From the NCBI RefSeq assembly GCF_011682175.1, contig NZ_WHJG01000024.1, forward strand, positions 1 through 64,000: a stretch of DNA of 64,000 bases, given 5' to 3'. Position numbers and translations under genes: made by a program. Numbering within the stretch: position 1 is the first letter of the stretch; each line of letters starts with the position of its first letter. This DNA is from Massilia frigida. GTDB lineage: Bacteria; Pseudomonadota; Gammaproteobacteria; Burkholderiales; Burkholderiaceae_D. Below the pieces are notes generated by a model. It did not search any database and was not told the DNA's origin. It saw only the letters and a program-made list of their open reading frames with translations. Of the stretch, positions 53,209-61,833 are shown piece after piece.

Positions 53209-55068
53209 TCAGCCGGCCGTGCCGTGCGCCGCCTGCAGGCGCTCGGCGAAGCGCTGGGCCGGCACGAAGCCGATGATGCGCCCTTGCGGCACTTCCTTGC
53301 CCTTGGCATCGAACAGGATGATGCCCGGTGGCCCGAACAGGCTGAATTTTTTCATCAGCGCGCGGTCGTCCGCATTGTTGGCCGTCACATCCACCTGGAT
53401 CAGGCGCATTTTCTTCATCGATGCGGCCACCGCGCCGTCCGGGAAGGTCATGCGTTCCATCTCCTTGCAGGCCACGCACCAGTCGGCGTAAAAGTCGAGC
53501 AGCACCGGCGTGCTGGTATCGGCCAGCGCGCGTTCCAGTTCGGCCACGGTGCGGATGCGGGTGAACTGCGGACCGCTCTCGGCATGCGCGAGCGCCGTGC
53601 CGCCGGCGCCGCCGCCGCGCAAATGCGCCAGCGGTTGCAGCACATCGCGTCCCGAGCTGGCCGCGCCGGCCAGCTCGAACAGGCCGCCGACCAGCATCAG
53701 CACGCCCAGCGCCTTGCCGGCATATGCACCAGCCCCGCTGTGCGGCGGCAGGGCCTGGCCCACGTGCAGGAACAGCGCGCCCAGGATCGCAAAGCCGCCC
53801 CACAGCGCCATCATCACCGGCACCGGGAACACCGGCGACACCATCCAGATGGCGACCGCGATGAGCAGCATGCCGAACACCTTTTTCACGCCATTCATCC
53901 AGGCGCCGGCGCGCGGCAGCAGGCTGCCGGCCGACAGGCCGGTGAGCAGCAGCGGCACGCTCATCCCGAGCGCCATCGAAAACAGGGCCCAGCCGCCGAT
54001 CCAGGCGTTGCCGGTCTGGCTGATGTAGAGCAGCGCGCCGGCCAGCGGACCGGCCACGCACGGACCGACGATCAGTGCCGACAGCGCGCCCATGATGAAC
54101 ACGCCCACGAAGCGTCCGCCGCGCACCGCGCCGCCGGTACTGGAGAGGCGCGTTTGCAGTGCGCTTGGCAGTTGCAGCTGGTAGACGTCGAACATCGACA
54201 GCGCCAGGCCGACCAGCAGCGCGCCGAAGGTCAGCAGCACCCACGGTTTTTGCAGCGCGCCGGCCAGGCCTTCGCCCGCCAGCCCGGCACCGACGCCCAG
54301 CGCCGTGTAGACCAGCGCCATGCCGAGACAATAGGCGCAAGCGAGCAGCAGGCCGCGCCCGCGCGAGACCGAGCCTTCGCCGACGATGATCGACGACAGG
54401 ATCGGCACCATCGGCAGCACGCACGGCGTGAACGACAGCAGCAGGCCGAATAGAAGGAAAGCGCTGCCGATGCGCCACAGGCTACCGCTTTGCAGGGTGC
54501 GCTGGGCGAGGGTGGTGTCGTCTTCGGGTGCGGCGGCGCTGGCCGCTGTATTGCCCGATGCGCTGGCCGCCGGTGGCGCAGCTGCGGCCGGGGGCGGGGC
54601 CTCCGTCCGCGCTGCCAGCACGCCGGGTTTGGCCGGATCGACCAGATAGGTCTTGGTGACCGGCGCGTAGCACAGGCCCGCGTCGGCGCAGCCCTGGTAG
54701 GCGACGTTCAGGGTGAACGGCTTGCCCGGCGCCGGCGACAGTGCCACGTCGAGCTGGCCCTGGTAGGTTTCCATCTCCTTGTTGAAGTTCTCGTCGAACT
54801 TGCGGATGCCGGCCGGCAGTGCCGGTGCGGGGATGGCTGGGTCGCCGGCGGCGCCGGTGAAGGCCAGCCGGTCGCGGTACAGGTGGTAGCCGGGCGCGAT
54901 GGTCCAGCGCAGGGCTATCGCCCCGCCGTCACGCACCTCGGTGCGCAGCACGAAGGCTTGTTCGGGGTCGAGGAAGTCGTCGGCCGCGGCGGCCTTGCCC
55001 GCCCAGCCGGCAAAGGCGAGCATGGCCAGCAGCGAGAGCAGCCATCTCAGGAAGGGTGCGGATGTCAT
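53209..55068 (-). CDS. dsbD: Thiol:disulfide interchange protein DsbD
   Basis: 619 aa. Signal peptide ending GKAAA; N-terminal DsbDalpha domain with cysteines (GCADAGLCYAP); eight-helix membrane domain (FTPCVLPMVPILSS, GPCVAGPLAGALL); C-terminal thioredoxin domain with WCVAC (YADWCVACKEMERM). It transfers cytoplasmic electrons to periplasmic thioredoxins such as the TlpA-like protein nearby. Confidence 0.95.
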   Translation of the reverse strand: MTSAPFLRWLLSLLAMLAFAGWAGKAAAADDFLDPEQAFVLRTEVRDGGAIALRWTIAPGYHLYRDRLAFTGAAGDPAIPAPALPAGIRKFDENFNKEMETYQGQLDVALSPAPGKPFTLNVAYQGCADAGLCYAPVTKTYLVDPAKPGVLAARTEAPPPAAAAPPAASASGNTAASAAAPEDDTTLAQRTLQSGSLWRIGSAFLLFGLLLSFTPCVLPMVPILSSIIVGEGSVSRGRGLLLACAYCLGMALVYTALGVGAGLAGEGLAGALQKPWVLLTFGALLVGLALSMFDVYQLQLPSALQTRLSSTGGAVRGGRFVGVFIMGALSALIVGPCVAGPLAGALLYISQTGNAWIGGWALFSMALGMSVPLLLTGLSAGSLLPRAGAWMNGVKKVFGMLLIAVAIWMVSPVFPVPVMMALWGGFAILGALFLHVGQALPPHSGAGAYAGKALGVLMLVGGLFELAGAASSGRDVLQPLAHLRGGGAGGTALAHAESGPQFTRIRTVAELERALADTSTPVLLDFYADWCVACKEMERMTFPDGAVAASMKKMRLIQVDVTANNADDRALMKKFSLFGPPGIILFDAKGKEVPQGRIIGFVPAQRFAERLQAAHGTAG

Positions 55069-55101
55069 GGTGGTTCTCCAGTAGTTAGTTCGGTAGTTGG
55101 C

Positions 55102-55992
55102 TCAGGCATCCTTGCGGAAGCACTGGCCTTGCTGGTCGATGGCGAGATAGGCCATGCCGGAGTTGTCGAGGAAGGCCAGTCCGTCCTCCTGCATCAGCAT
55201 GGCGATGGTGGAACAGCTGCCGGCGGCAATGGCCAGGGGCCCGAGCACGCTGACCGAGCGCCAGTGCGACACCGGCATGCCGCTGCGCGGGTCGAGCACA
55301 TGGCAGTAACGGCGTGCGCCGATGTCGATGAAACGTTCGTAGTCGCCACTGGTGGCCAGCGCACCGCTGGCAATCGGGATCGCGCCAGCCAGGCGTTCGG
55401 TGTCGCGCGGGTCTTGCACGCCGATCGACCAGGGGGCGCCGCTGGGCTGCGGCCCGATGATGCGCAGGTCTCCCCCCAGGTTGACGTAGCCGTAACGCAC
55501 GCCGTTTGCCGCCAGCAGCGCCGCCGCGCGGTCGGCCGCGTATTCCTTGCCGAAGCCGCCGAAGTCGATTTCCATCCCCGCTTTGGCCAGGCGGATGGCG
55601 CCATGCTCGCGCTCGACGTGCTGCCAGCCGACCAGCGGCAGCAACGCGTCGAGCGCCGCCTGCGCCGGCAGCTCGGGGCGGCGGAAGTCCCAGGCACGCC
55701 GCAGCACGCCCGAGGTGATGTCGAACAGGCCGCCGCTGGTGGTGTGCAGCACGCAGGCGTAGTCCAGCAGGGCATTGGTCTCGTCGTCGCAGGCCACCGG
55801 GTCGCGTCCGGCGGCATTGTTGATGCGGGCCACAATGCCGCTGGTGCGGTAGCGCGAATAGGTGTGCTCGATGCGCAGCACCTCGTCGATGGCCAGCTGC
55901 GCCAGGCGAGCGCCATCGACGCCCGGCGCGAGCGCCAGGCGCAGCTCGCAGCGGCTGGCCATGGCCTCGAAGGGGAATGCCTGCACGTCCAT
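55102..55992 (-). CDS. apbE: FAD:protein FMN transferase ApbE
   Basis: 296 aa from ATG at 55992, overlapping the DUF3570 stop by 1 nt (TAATG). ApbE motifs: MEIDFGGFGKEYAADRAA, NLGGDLRIIG, and HVLDPRSGMPV. It has no obvious signal peptide, so either a cytoplasmic form or an unusual start is possible. It covalently attaches FMN to Thr of target proteins. No FMN-target motif was identified in the adjacent genes. Confidence 0.9.
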   Translation of the reverse strand: MDVQAFPFEAMASRCELRLALAPGVDGARLAQLAIDEVLRIEHTYSRYRTSGIVARINNAAGRDPVACDDETNALLDYACVLHTTSGGLFDITSGVLRRAWDFRRPELPAQAALDALLPLVGWQHVEREHGAIRLAKAGMEIDFGGFGKEYAADRAAALLAANGVRYGYVNLGGDLRIIGPQPSGAPWSIGVQDPRDTERLAGAIPIASGALATSGDYERFIDIGARRYCHVLDPRSGMPVSHWRSVSVLGPLAIAAGSCSTIAMLMQEDGLAFLDNSGMAYLAIDQQGQCFRKDA

Positions 55993-57149
55993 TACCACTG
56001 CCGCGTGAGGCCCAGCTGGATGCTGTGGGCGCGCAACGGCTCCAGTCCCGGGCTGCCTTTGTCGAACAGGCGCCAACTGCCGCGCTGCTGATAGGCTTCC
56101 AGCTTGACGTCGACGATCCAGTCGCGGCCGAGCTGCTTGGCGACCTTGATCCCCAAGGTCACGGCGCCGAAACCCGACAGGCGCTGGTCGGCCGACGAGT
56201 AGCCATCGGGGTTGCTGGCATAACCGGGCCGGAATGGCTCGCCCAGCACGCCGTCGTACACCGGATCGAAGTAAAAGCGCGCCGCGCGCTGCGAATACAG
56301 GCGCGCCGACGGGGTGACGATCCAGCCCTGGCCGACCGGCTGTACGTACTCGCCGCCGAAGGTATGGGCGCGGATGCCGTAGTTATCGGTGTAATAGCGG
56401 TAGTTGACGCGGCTGGTGCCGCCGGTGGCGGCGTGGTGATGGTTCCAGCGTCCCATCAGCGTGCTCTGGTTGCGCTGGCGCGGGCGGTTGTCGAACGCCT
56501 TGTACGGGTCCGAAAAATAGCCGTGGCCACGGTTGTGGGTCACGGTCAGCTGCGCCAGGTCGTTCGGTCCCATGACCTGCGTGACGCCGGCGAGGAAGTT
56601 CACGGTCTGGCGCGATTCGTCGCGCACGATGAAGTTCACCGGATTGATCGAATCGTCCGAGCCGCCCATGCCGAGCGACCAGGTGGTGTTCTTGTCGTCG
56701 CTTGACATGGTGCCGGTCACCGACAGGGCGCGCGAGTCGTAGTCATGCTCGGTCGAGTAGGCCGCGCCGACGGTCAGGCTGCCGCGCGAAAAATAGCGCG
56801 TGACGGCGGCATCGCCGGCCTTGCGGTCGTCGCTCATGCGCGAGGCGCCCGAGACGGCCGTGTGGTAGCGCGGCGACGCGCCGGAGACATCGTCGGCCGT
56901 CAGCGAACCGGCCACCGACCAGACGCCGGCCACCGGAGCGACCACGGAAATCGATGGCGCGCGCACGCGGATGCGGTCCATGCCGGACTGGTTCTCTTCG
57001 TAACTGAGCAGCTTGACGCTGATGGAGCCGTGCTCCGGCGGCGTTTCGGCGTGCACCAGGCCAGGCAGCATCAGCGCCGCCGCCAGGAGGGCGTGGCCAA
57101 GGGCCGCGGGTTGTGCGGGGGGCAGTGGGGTGGTCATGTGCTTGTTCAT
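55992..57149 (-). CDS. DUF3570 outer-membrane beta-barrel-like protein
   Basis: 385 aa (MNKHMTTPLPPAQ). Signal peptide ending LPGLVHA. Alternating hydrophobic/aromatic strands and C-terminal aromatic IQLGLTRQW fit an outer-membrane barrel. DUF3570 occurs with DUF4266, ApbE and TlpA genes; its job is not established. Confidence 0.8.
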   Translation of the reverse strand: MNKHMTTPLPPAQPAALGHALLAAALMLPGLVHAETPPEHGSISVKLLSYEENQSGMDRIRVRAPSISVVAPVAGVWSVAGSLTADDVSGASPRYHTAVSGASRMSDDRKAGDAAVTRYFSRGSLTVGAAYSTEHDYDSRALSVTGTMSSDDKNTTWSLGMGGSDDSINPVNFIVRDESRQTVNFLAGVTQVMGPNDLAQLTVTHNRGHGYFSDPYKAFDNRPRQRNQSTLMGRWNHHHAATGGTSRVNYRYYTDNYGIRAHTFGGEYVQPVGQGWIVTPSARLYSQRAARFYFDPVYDGVLGEPFRPGYASNPDGYSSADQRLSGFGAVTLGIKVAKQLGRDWIVDVKLEAYQQRGSWRLFDKGSPGLEPLRAHSIQLGLTRQW

Positions 57150-57154
57150 TCCTC

Positions 57155-57394
57155 TTAGTTGCAACCGCAGCCGCCGCCGCCGACACCGCTACCGCCGGAC
57201 GCCGCCTCGCGGCTCGTGTAAATATGTTCGTTGAAGCGCGTTTCGAGGCCGTCGCCTTCCATCAGCATTTCCGGCTTGGCCAGCGTGCCCTTTTCCCAGG
57301 CTTGCACCGGCGTGATGGCCGAGCAGCCGGTGGCGCCGGCGGCCAGCGCCGCCAGCGCGCCGAGGCGGCACAACATTACGCTCATCGTCTTCAT
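57155..57394 (-). CDS. DUF4266 small lipoprotein with CGC tail
   Basis: 79 aa lipoprotein (AAGATGCSAITPVQAWEKG). The conserved DUF4266 core ends with IYTSREAASGG. The C-terminus is Gly-rich GGGGCGCN, with two closely spaced cysteines that suggest metal or persulfide binding. Its ATG overlaps the TlpA-like stop by 4 nt. Confidence 0.8.
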   Translation of the reverse strand: MKTMSVMLCRLGALAALAAGATGCSAITPVQAWEKGTLAKPEMLMEGDGLETRFNEHIYTSREAASGGSGVGGGGCGCN

Positions 57395-57900
57395 TTTTTC
57401 GCTCCCAGTGCAGCCTTGATCTTGGTTTCCAGCTGGTCGCGGTCGGCGGCCTTGAAGCCGCTATGCTCGAACAGCACCTTGCCGTCCGCGCCAATGAGCA
57501 CGCTGCTCGGCATGCCCTTGACGCCGTAGCTGCGCGGCGTGGCGCCGGCCGGATCGAAGCCGATCGCGAACCTGGCCGGGGTGGTGGCCAGGAAGCCGCG
57601 CGCGTCGTCCACCTTGGCGTCGACGTTGACGCCGACGATCTGCAGGCCTTGCGCGCCGTACTTGGCCTGCATCTCGTTCATCCACGGGAACGATTGGCGG
57701 CACGGGCCGCACCACGATGCCCAGAAGTCGAGGTAGACCACCTTGCCGGCGTATTTTTCGAGCTTGACCGCGCCATCCGGCCCCGCGAGGTCGAACGCCG
57801 GTGCGGGCTTGCCCGCATCCAGCGCACTTGCCGGCACCGCCAGCAGCGCCAGGACGAGGGACGCGGCCAGCGCGCGTGTATTGCGTTTGAAGTTGTTCAT
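57391..57900 (-). CDS. Periplasmic TlpA/ResA-like thioredoxin
   Basis: 169 aa. Signal peptide ends VPASA. Active site WCGPC (FWASWCGPCRQSFP), GVNVDAKVDDARGFL, and cis-Pro region GMPSSVLIG. Likely the redox partner of the Cys-tailed DUF4266 lipoprotein, with DsbD supplying electrons. Confidence 0.9.
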   Translation of the reverse strand: MNNFKRNTRALAASLVLALLAVPASALDAGKPAPAFDLAGPDGAVKLEKYAGKVVYLDFWASWCGPCRQSFPWMNEMQAKYGAQGLQIVGVNVDAKVDDARGFLATTPARFAIGFDPAGATPRSYGVKGMPSSVLIGADGKVLFEHSGFKAADRDQLETKIKAALGAKK

Positions 57901-57921
57901 GCCAATTCCTAAAGTGATCGG

Positions 57922-60030
57922 TCAGGGCTGCGCCGGATTGCGCCGGCGCCAGAAGAGGACGGCTGCCGCCATCAGTGCCAGCAGGGCCAGCATCGGGTCG
58001 CTGCCGTCGCGTACGGACGAACAGCCACCGCCGCCCTGGTTTTGTGCCGGCGGCGCATTGGCCGCAGTAGCCGCAGCCTGGCCGGCCAGCGCGATGGTCC
58101 AGCTGCCGCCGCCATCTGCCTGGAGCACGACGCTGCCGTTGCTGGCGCCGGCGGCGGCCGGGGTGTAGCCGATCACCATGTCGCACGATGCACCCGGTTG
58201 CAGCGCAAACGGCAAGGCCGGGCAGCCGCTGGCACCAAGCACGCGCGCGAATGGCCCGCTGAAGTTCGCTGCCGACAGGTTGATGGCCGCGCTGCCCGCA
58301 TTACTGAGCGTGAAGCGTTTGGATGCCGCGCTGGCGCCGAAGTCGAATGATTGCGGCGCCAGCGTGAGCGCCGGCGCGGCGGCGATAGCGGTGCCGGTAC
58401 CGGTGAGCGGCAGAGAAAACTGCGTGCCGCCGTCGGTGAGCAGCAGCAGGGTGGCGCTGCGCGCGCCCGGTGCGCCCGGCTTGAAGCTGGTCTCGATGGT
58501 GCAGCTGGCGGCGGGGCTGACGCTGCCGTTGACGGCGCACGAGCCGCCCAGGACGAAATCGGCGCCGTTGGTGCCATCGGCCACCAGGGTGGCGATCTTG
58601 AGCGCGGCGGTGCCGGGATTGCTCAATACCGTCGTGTGCGGCGCGGCGCTTTTGCCGACCTGGATTTGGCCGAAACCGATCGGGCCCGCGTCCGACAGGG
58701 TTGGCTTGGCGACGGCGGCGCTGGTGCCGGCGCCGCTGACGCCCACCTGCACGCTGCCGCCGTTGAAGCTGGCCACCAGCGTGGCCGTGACCGCGCCTTC
58801 GGCCGTGGGCGTGAACAGCAGCGGCACGCCGCAGCTGGCGCCAGGTGCCAGCGCCGCGCCGCAGTGGTTGCCCGGCGCCAGGCTGATGGCGGCGGACCCG
58901 TTGACGGCGAGCGAGGCGAATGTCACGGCCACGTTGCCGGTATTGGTCAGCGCGATGGTTTGCGTCGCGCCGGCCGCGCCGATGGCCTGGCTGCCGAAAG
59001 CGAGCACGCTTGGCGTGGCGCTTGCCGCCGCTGCCGCGCTGGCGCCGCTGCCGGCCAGGCCGATGGTGACGTTGCCGTTGGCGGCGTTCGACGCCAGGTT
59101 CAGGCTGGCCGCGAAGGCGCCAGTAGCTGTGGGCTGGGCGCGCACCGTCAAGGCGCAGGTGGCGCCGCTGGCGAGCGGCTTGCTGATCGCGCAGTCGCCG
59201 CCCAGCGTGAAGATGGCGCTGTTGGCGCCCGTCAGCGTGATGGCGCTGAAGGTGAGGGCGGTCTGGCCGCTGTTACTGACGGTGACGCTCTGTGGCGCGG
59301 ACGCCACGTTGGTCACCAGCGCGCCGAAATTGAGGCTGGCGGCCGACACGCCGATGGTGGCCTGGGGCGATGCATTTCCGGTGCCGCTCAGGGCCACGCT
59401 GCTGCTGCCGCCGGTGCCGTTGTGGGCCACTGCCAGGCTGGCGTTGCGCACGCCGGCCACGCTTGGCTTGAAGCTGACCAGCACCGTGCAATCGGCGCCG
59501 GCGGCGAGCGCGCCGCCAGGGGCGCAGGTGCCGCCGGCGATGCTGAAATCGGCGGCGGCCGCGCCGGTCACGCCGATGGTGTCGATGTTCAGGGTGCCTG
59601 AGCCGGTGTTGGCCAGGGTGGCGCTCAGGGCGCTGCTGGCCTGTCCGAGCGCGGTGCCGCTGAAGGCCAGGCTGGCGGGGTTCAGGCTGGCCGCCGGCGC
59701 CGCGACGACGCCCGGATTGCCAATGAAGGCCGCCAGGTCGGCCAGGTCGACTGCGGTGAATTTACCGGCGTAGATATTACCCATGCCGCCCTTGTTGGCG
59801 GCAATCGCGGCGCTGATGGCGGCCGGATTATCGGCCGCGTTCAGGATCTTGCTGACGTTCGCCGCCGGTGAGGCGGTGTGGCAGCGGGCGCAGGCTGCGC
59901 CGCCGCTCGGGGGGCCGTTCAGGTACAGGCTTTTTCCGTGCAGGGCATCGGCCGCGTGGGCCTGGCCCATCGCCAGCAGCGCGCACAGCCCGGCGCCGAG
60001 GCCGGATTGGTTCAGTCGAAATCCCGTCAT
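57922..60030 (-). CDS. Cytochrome c plus choice-of-anchor repeat protein with JDVT-CTERM-like sorting tail
   Basis: 702 aa. Signal peptide ending GQAHA, then a small cytochrome c domain (CARCH, 47-51). From about residue 110 run repeated 100-residue Ig-like ASH/choice-of-anchor D domains with a xGGxCA-type loop (GGTCAPGG, GGDCAISK, GNHCGAAL, GGSCAVNG). The C-terminus has GGGGCSSVRDGSDP, then a hydrophobic helix LALLALMAAAVLFW and RRR, which resembles the JDVT-CTERM sorting signal. A matching intramembrane protease gene lies just upstream. Confidence 0.8.
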   Translation of the reverse strand: MTGFRLNQSGLGAGLCALLAMGQAHAADALHGKSLYLNGPPSGGAACARCHTASPAANVSKILNAADNPAAISAAIAANKGGMGNIYAGKFTAVDLADLAAFIGNPGVVAAPAASLNPASLAFSGTALGQASSALSATLANTGSGTLNIDTIGVTGAAAADFSIAGGTCAPGGALAAGADCTVLVSFKPSVAGVRNASLAVAHNGTGGSSSVALSGTGNASPQATIGVSAASLNFGALVTNVASAPQSVTVSNSGQTALTFSAITLTGANSAIFTLGGDCAISKPLASGATCALTVRAQPTATGAFAASLNLASNAANGNVTIGLAGSGASAAAAASATPSVLAFGSQAIGAAGATQTIALTNTGNVAVTFASLAVNGSAAISLAPGNHCGAALAPGASCGVPLLFTPTAEGAVTATLVASFNGGSVQVGVSGAGTSAAVAKPTLSDAGPIGFGQIQVGKSAAPHTTVLSNPGTAALKIATLVADGTNGADFVLGGSCAVNGSVSPAASCTIETSFKPGAPGARSATLLLLTDGGTQFSLPLTGTGTAIAAAPALTLAPQSFDFGASAASKRFTLSNAGSAAINLSAANFSGPFARVLGASGCPALPFALQPGASCDMVIGYTPAAAGASNGSVVLQADGGGSWTIALAGQAAATAANAPPAQNQGGGGCSSVRDGSDPMLALLALMAAAVLFWRRRNPAQP

Positions 60031-60054
60031 TGCTACTCCTGGTTGATGTATTGA

Positions 60055-60408
60055 TTAATAGGTGCTGAAACTGCAAAAACTCAGTGCGAAACCGTTACAC
60101 AGCGCGTGGACCAGGGCGCACAGCCGCCAGTCGCGCCAGCGGCGATAAACCAGTCCGAAGGCGAGGCCCGGCAACAACACCGCCGTCACCGCCTGCCAGC
60201 CCGAGGCCACATGCAGCAGGCTGAATGCGAGCGCCGGCACGCCCAGGACCAGCGCCGCGTGCAAGCGCCGCCGCATCAGCCATTCCTGCAGGCCGGCCCG
60301 CACGATCCATTCCTCCAGCAAGGGGGCGAGCAGCAACAGGCGCAACAGGCTGGCCGCCGAGTGATCGAGCAATTGGGGGCCGCACAGGGCGGGGAGGGCG
60401 AACAACAT
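60055..60408 (-). CDS. JDVT-CTERM-type glutamic intramembrane protease (MrtJ-like, CPBP/Abi family)
   Basis: 117 aa, about three to four membrane helices. CPBP protease motifs: EEWIVR (Glu32, Glu33, Arg37), FSLLHV (His66) and HALCN (His101, Asn105). Short for the family but with all motifs. AAGGACCGC precedes the ATG. Immediate adjacency to a protein with a GGGGCS...RRR tail points to a dedicated one-substrate sorting pair. Confidence 0.8.
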   Translation of the reverse strand: MLFALPALCGPQLLDHSAASLLRLLLLAPLLEEWIVRAGLQEWLMRRRLHAALVLGVPALAFSLLHVASGWQAVTAVLLPGLAFGLVYRRWRDWRLCALVHALCNGFALSFCSFSTY

Positions 60409-60601
60409 GCGGTCCTTGGTCGTCTTGTTGCTCGGTCAATACGCGCCCGCAGCCAAAAGGTTCAATGCTTTTTCAAAATATTTTGTAAAAATAGCCACGT
60501 GTAGAATCGTTGCCTGGGTCGGAACACCACATTTTTTCTCGGCAGCATGAACCTTTTCGATGTGAGCAAGTATTCACCGCATAATTGGAGAAAATCGCAG
60601 G

Positions 60602-61198
60602 ATGCTTAGACAATGGAGAGCGCGTTTCGGGGGCGCGCCGGCGGCGCCGGCCGGCAGCGCCGAAACGGAGTTGATTGCCCTGATCGCGGGCGGGGACCGG
60701 GACGCCTTCCAGGCCCTGTACCGCATCTACTTCGGGCGGCTGGCGCGTTTCCTGGACCGGATGGTGCGCAACGCCGCCCTGATCGAGGAGATCGTCAACG
60801 ACACCATGCTGGTGGTGTGGCAGAAGGCGCATACCTTCGACCATAGCTGCAAGGTGTCGACCTGGGTGTTCGCCATCGCTTACCGGCAGGGGCTCAAGGC
60901 GGTCAACCAGCGCGACGAGCCGGTGGAATCGAATTTTGAGCTGGAAGCGGGCGACGCGCGCCAGGAACCGGAGCACGCCATCGCGCGCCAGCAGTTGCAG
61001 CAGGGGGTGGGCGAGGCGCTCAAGGCGCTGTCGCTCGAACAGCGGGTGGTCGTTACATTGACTTATTACCACGACATGGGCTACCAGGAAATCGCCGAGA
61101 CGATGGGTTGCCCGGTCAATACCGTGAAGACGCGGATGTTTCATGCGCGGCAGCGCCTCAAGGTGCTGCTGTCCGCACATCAGGAAGAACTCTTATGA
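60602..61198 (+). CDS. ECF RNA polymerase sigma factor
   Basis: 198 aa. Region 2 (FQALYRIYFGRLARFLDRM, VNDTMLVVWQKA) and region 4 (LSLEQRVVVTLTYYHDMGYQEIAETMGCPVNTVKTRM-type sequence) are clear. The stop overlaps the anti-sigma start (ATGA). Confidence 0.93.
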   Translation: MLRQWRARFGGAPAAPAGSAETELIALIAGGDRDAFQALYRIYFGRLARFLDRMVRNAALIEEIVNDTMLVVWQKAHTFDHSCKVSTWVFAIAYRQGLKAVNQRDEPVESNFELEAGDARQEPEHAIARQQLQQGVGEALKALSLEQRVVVTLTYYHDMGYQEIAETMGCPVNTVKTRMFHARQRLKVLLSAHQEELL

Positions 61199-61833
61199 AC
61201 CTGAACCAAGAACCGACCAGCGCAGCGCACCAGGCGATGCGCGATTTGCTGCCGTGGTTCGTCAACGGCACCCTGGACCAAGCCGCGGCGGCCCAGGTCA
61301 GTGCGCACCTGCCGCACTGCGCCGAGTGCGCGGGCGAGGTCGAATGGCAGCGCCGCTTGCGCGCCGCCGCACCGGCCGAACCGTCCGGCCTCGATCCGGA
61401 ACGGGCACTGGCGCGCCTGATGCCGCGCCTCGGCCTCCAGCAACGCGCGGCGCCGCCTTTTGCGGCGGGCCTGCGCGCCTGGCTTGGCGGCGGCTGGATG
61501 CCGTGGGCGCTGGCGGGACAGGGCGCGCTGATTGCGGTGCTGGCCGTGCGGCTGGCCATGCCTGGCGCCGAAGGCGGCGCTTACCAGGCGCTGAGTAATG
61601 GCGAGACGGCGCCGGCCGCTGCGATGGTGGTGATGTTCCATCCCGACGCCAGTCTGCGCGAGGTGCAGCGTATCCTGCAGGCCAGCGGCGCGCGCGTGGT
61701 CGACGGGCCGACTGTGACCGGCGCCTTCGTGCTGGGCGCGCCGCCGGAACGCCAGGCCGGCGCGCTGGCTGCGCTGCGGGCCGAACCGGCGGTGCAACTG
61801 GCCGAAGCGCTCACGCCGAGGAGCGCGCCGTGA
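61195..61833 (+). CDS. Zinc-finger anti-sigma factor with protease-propeptide-like C-terminus
   Basis: 212 aa. N-terminal ZAS-type motif (HLPHCAECAGEVEW, HxxxCxxC), one transmembrane helix (WALAGQGALIAVLAVRLAM) and a C-terminal domain VVMFHPDASLREVQRILQAS then GARVVDGPTVTGAFVL, which resembles the inhibitor I9-type folds at the start of subtilases. It overlaps the sigma gene and the protease gene by 4 nt each. Confidence 0.88.
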   Translation: MNLNQEPTSAAHQAMRDLLPWFVNGTLDQAAAAQVSAHLPHCAECAGEVEWQRRLRAAAPAEPSGLDPERALARLMPRLGLQQRAAPPFAAGLRAWLGGGWMPWALAGQGALIAVLAVRLAMPGAEGGAYQALSNGETAPAAAMVVMFHPDASLREVQRILQASGARVVDGPTVTGAFVLGAPPERQAGALAALRAEPAVQLAEALTPRSAP

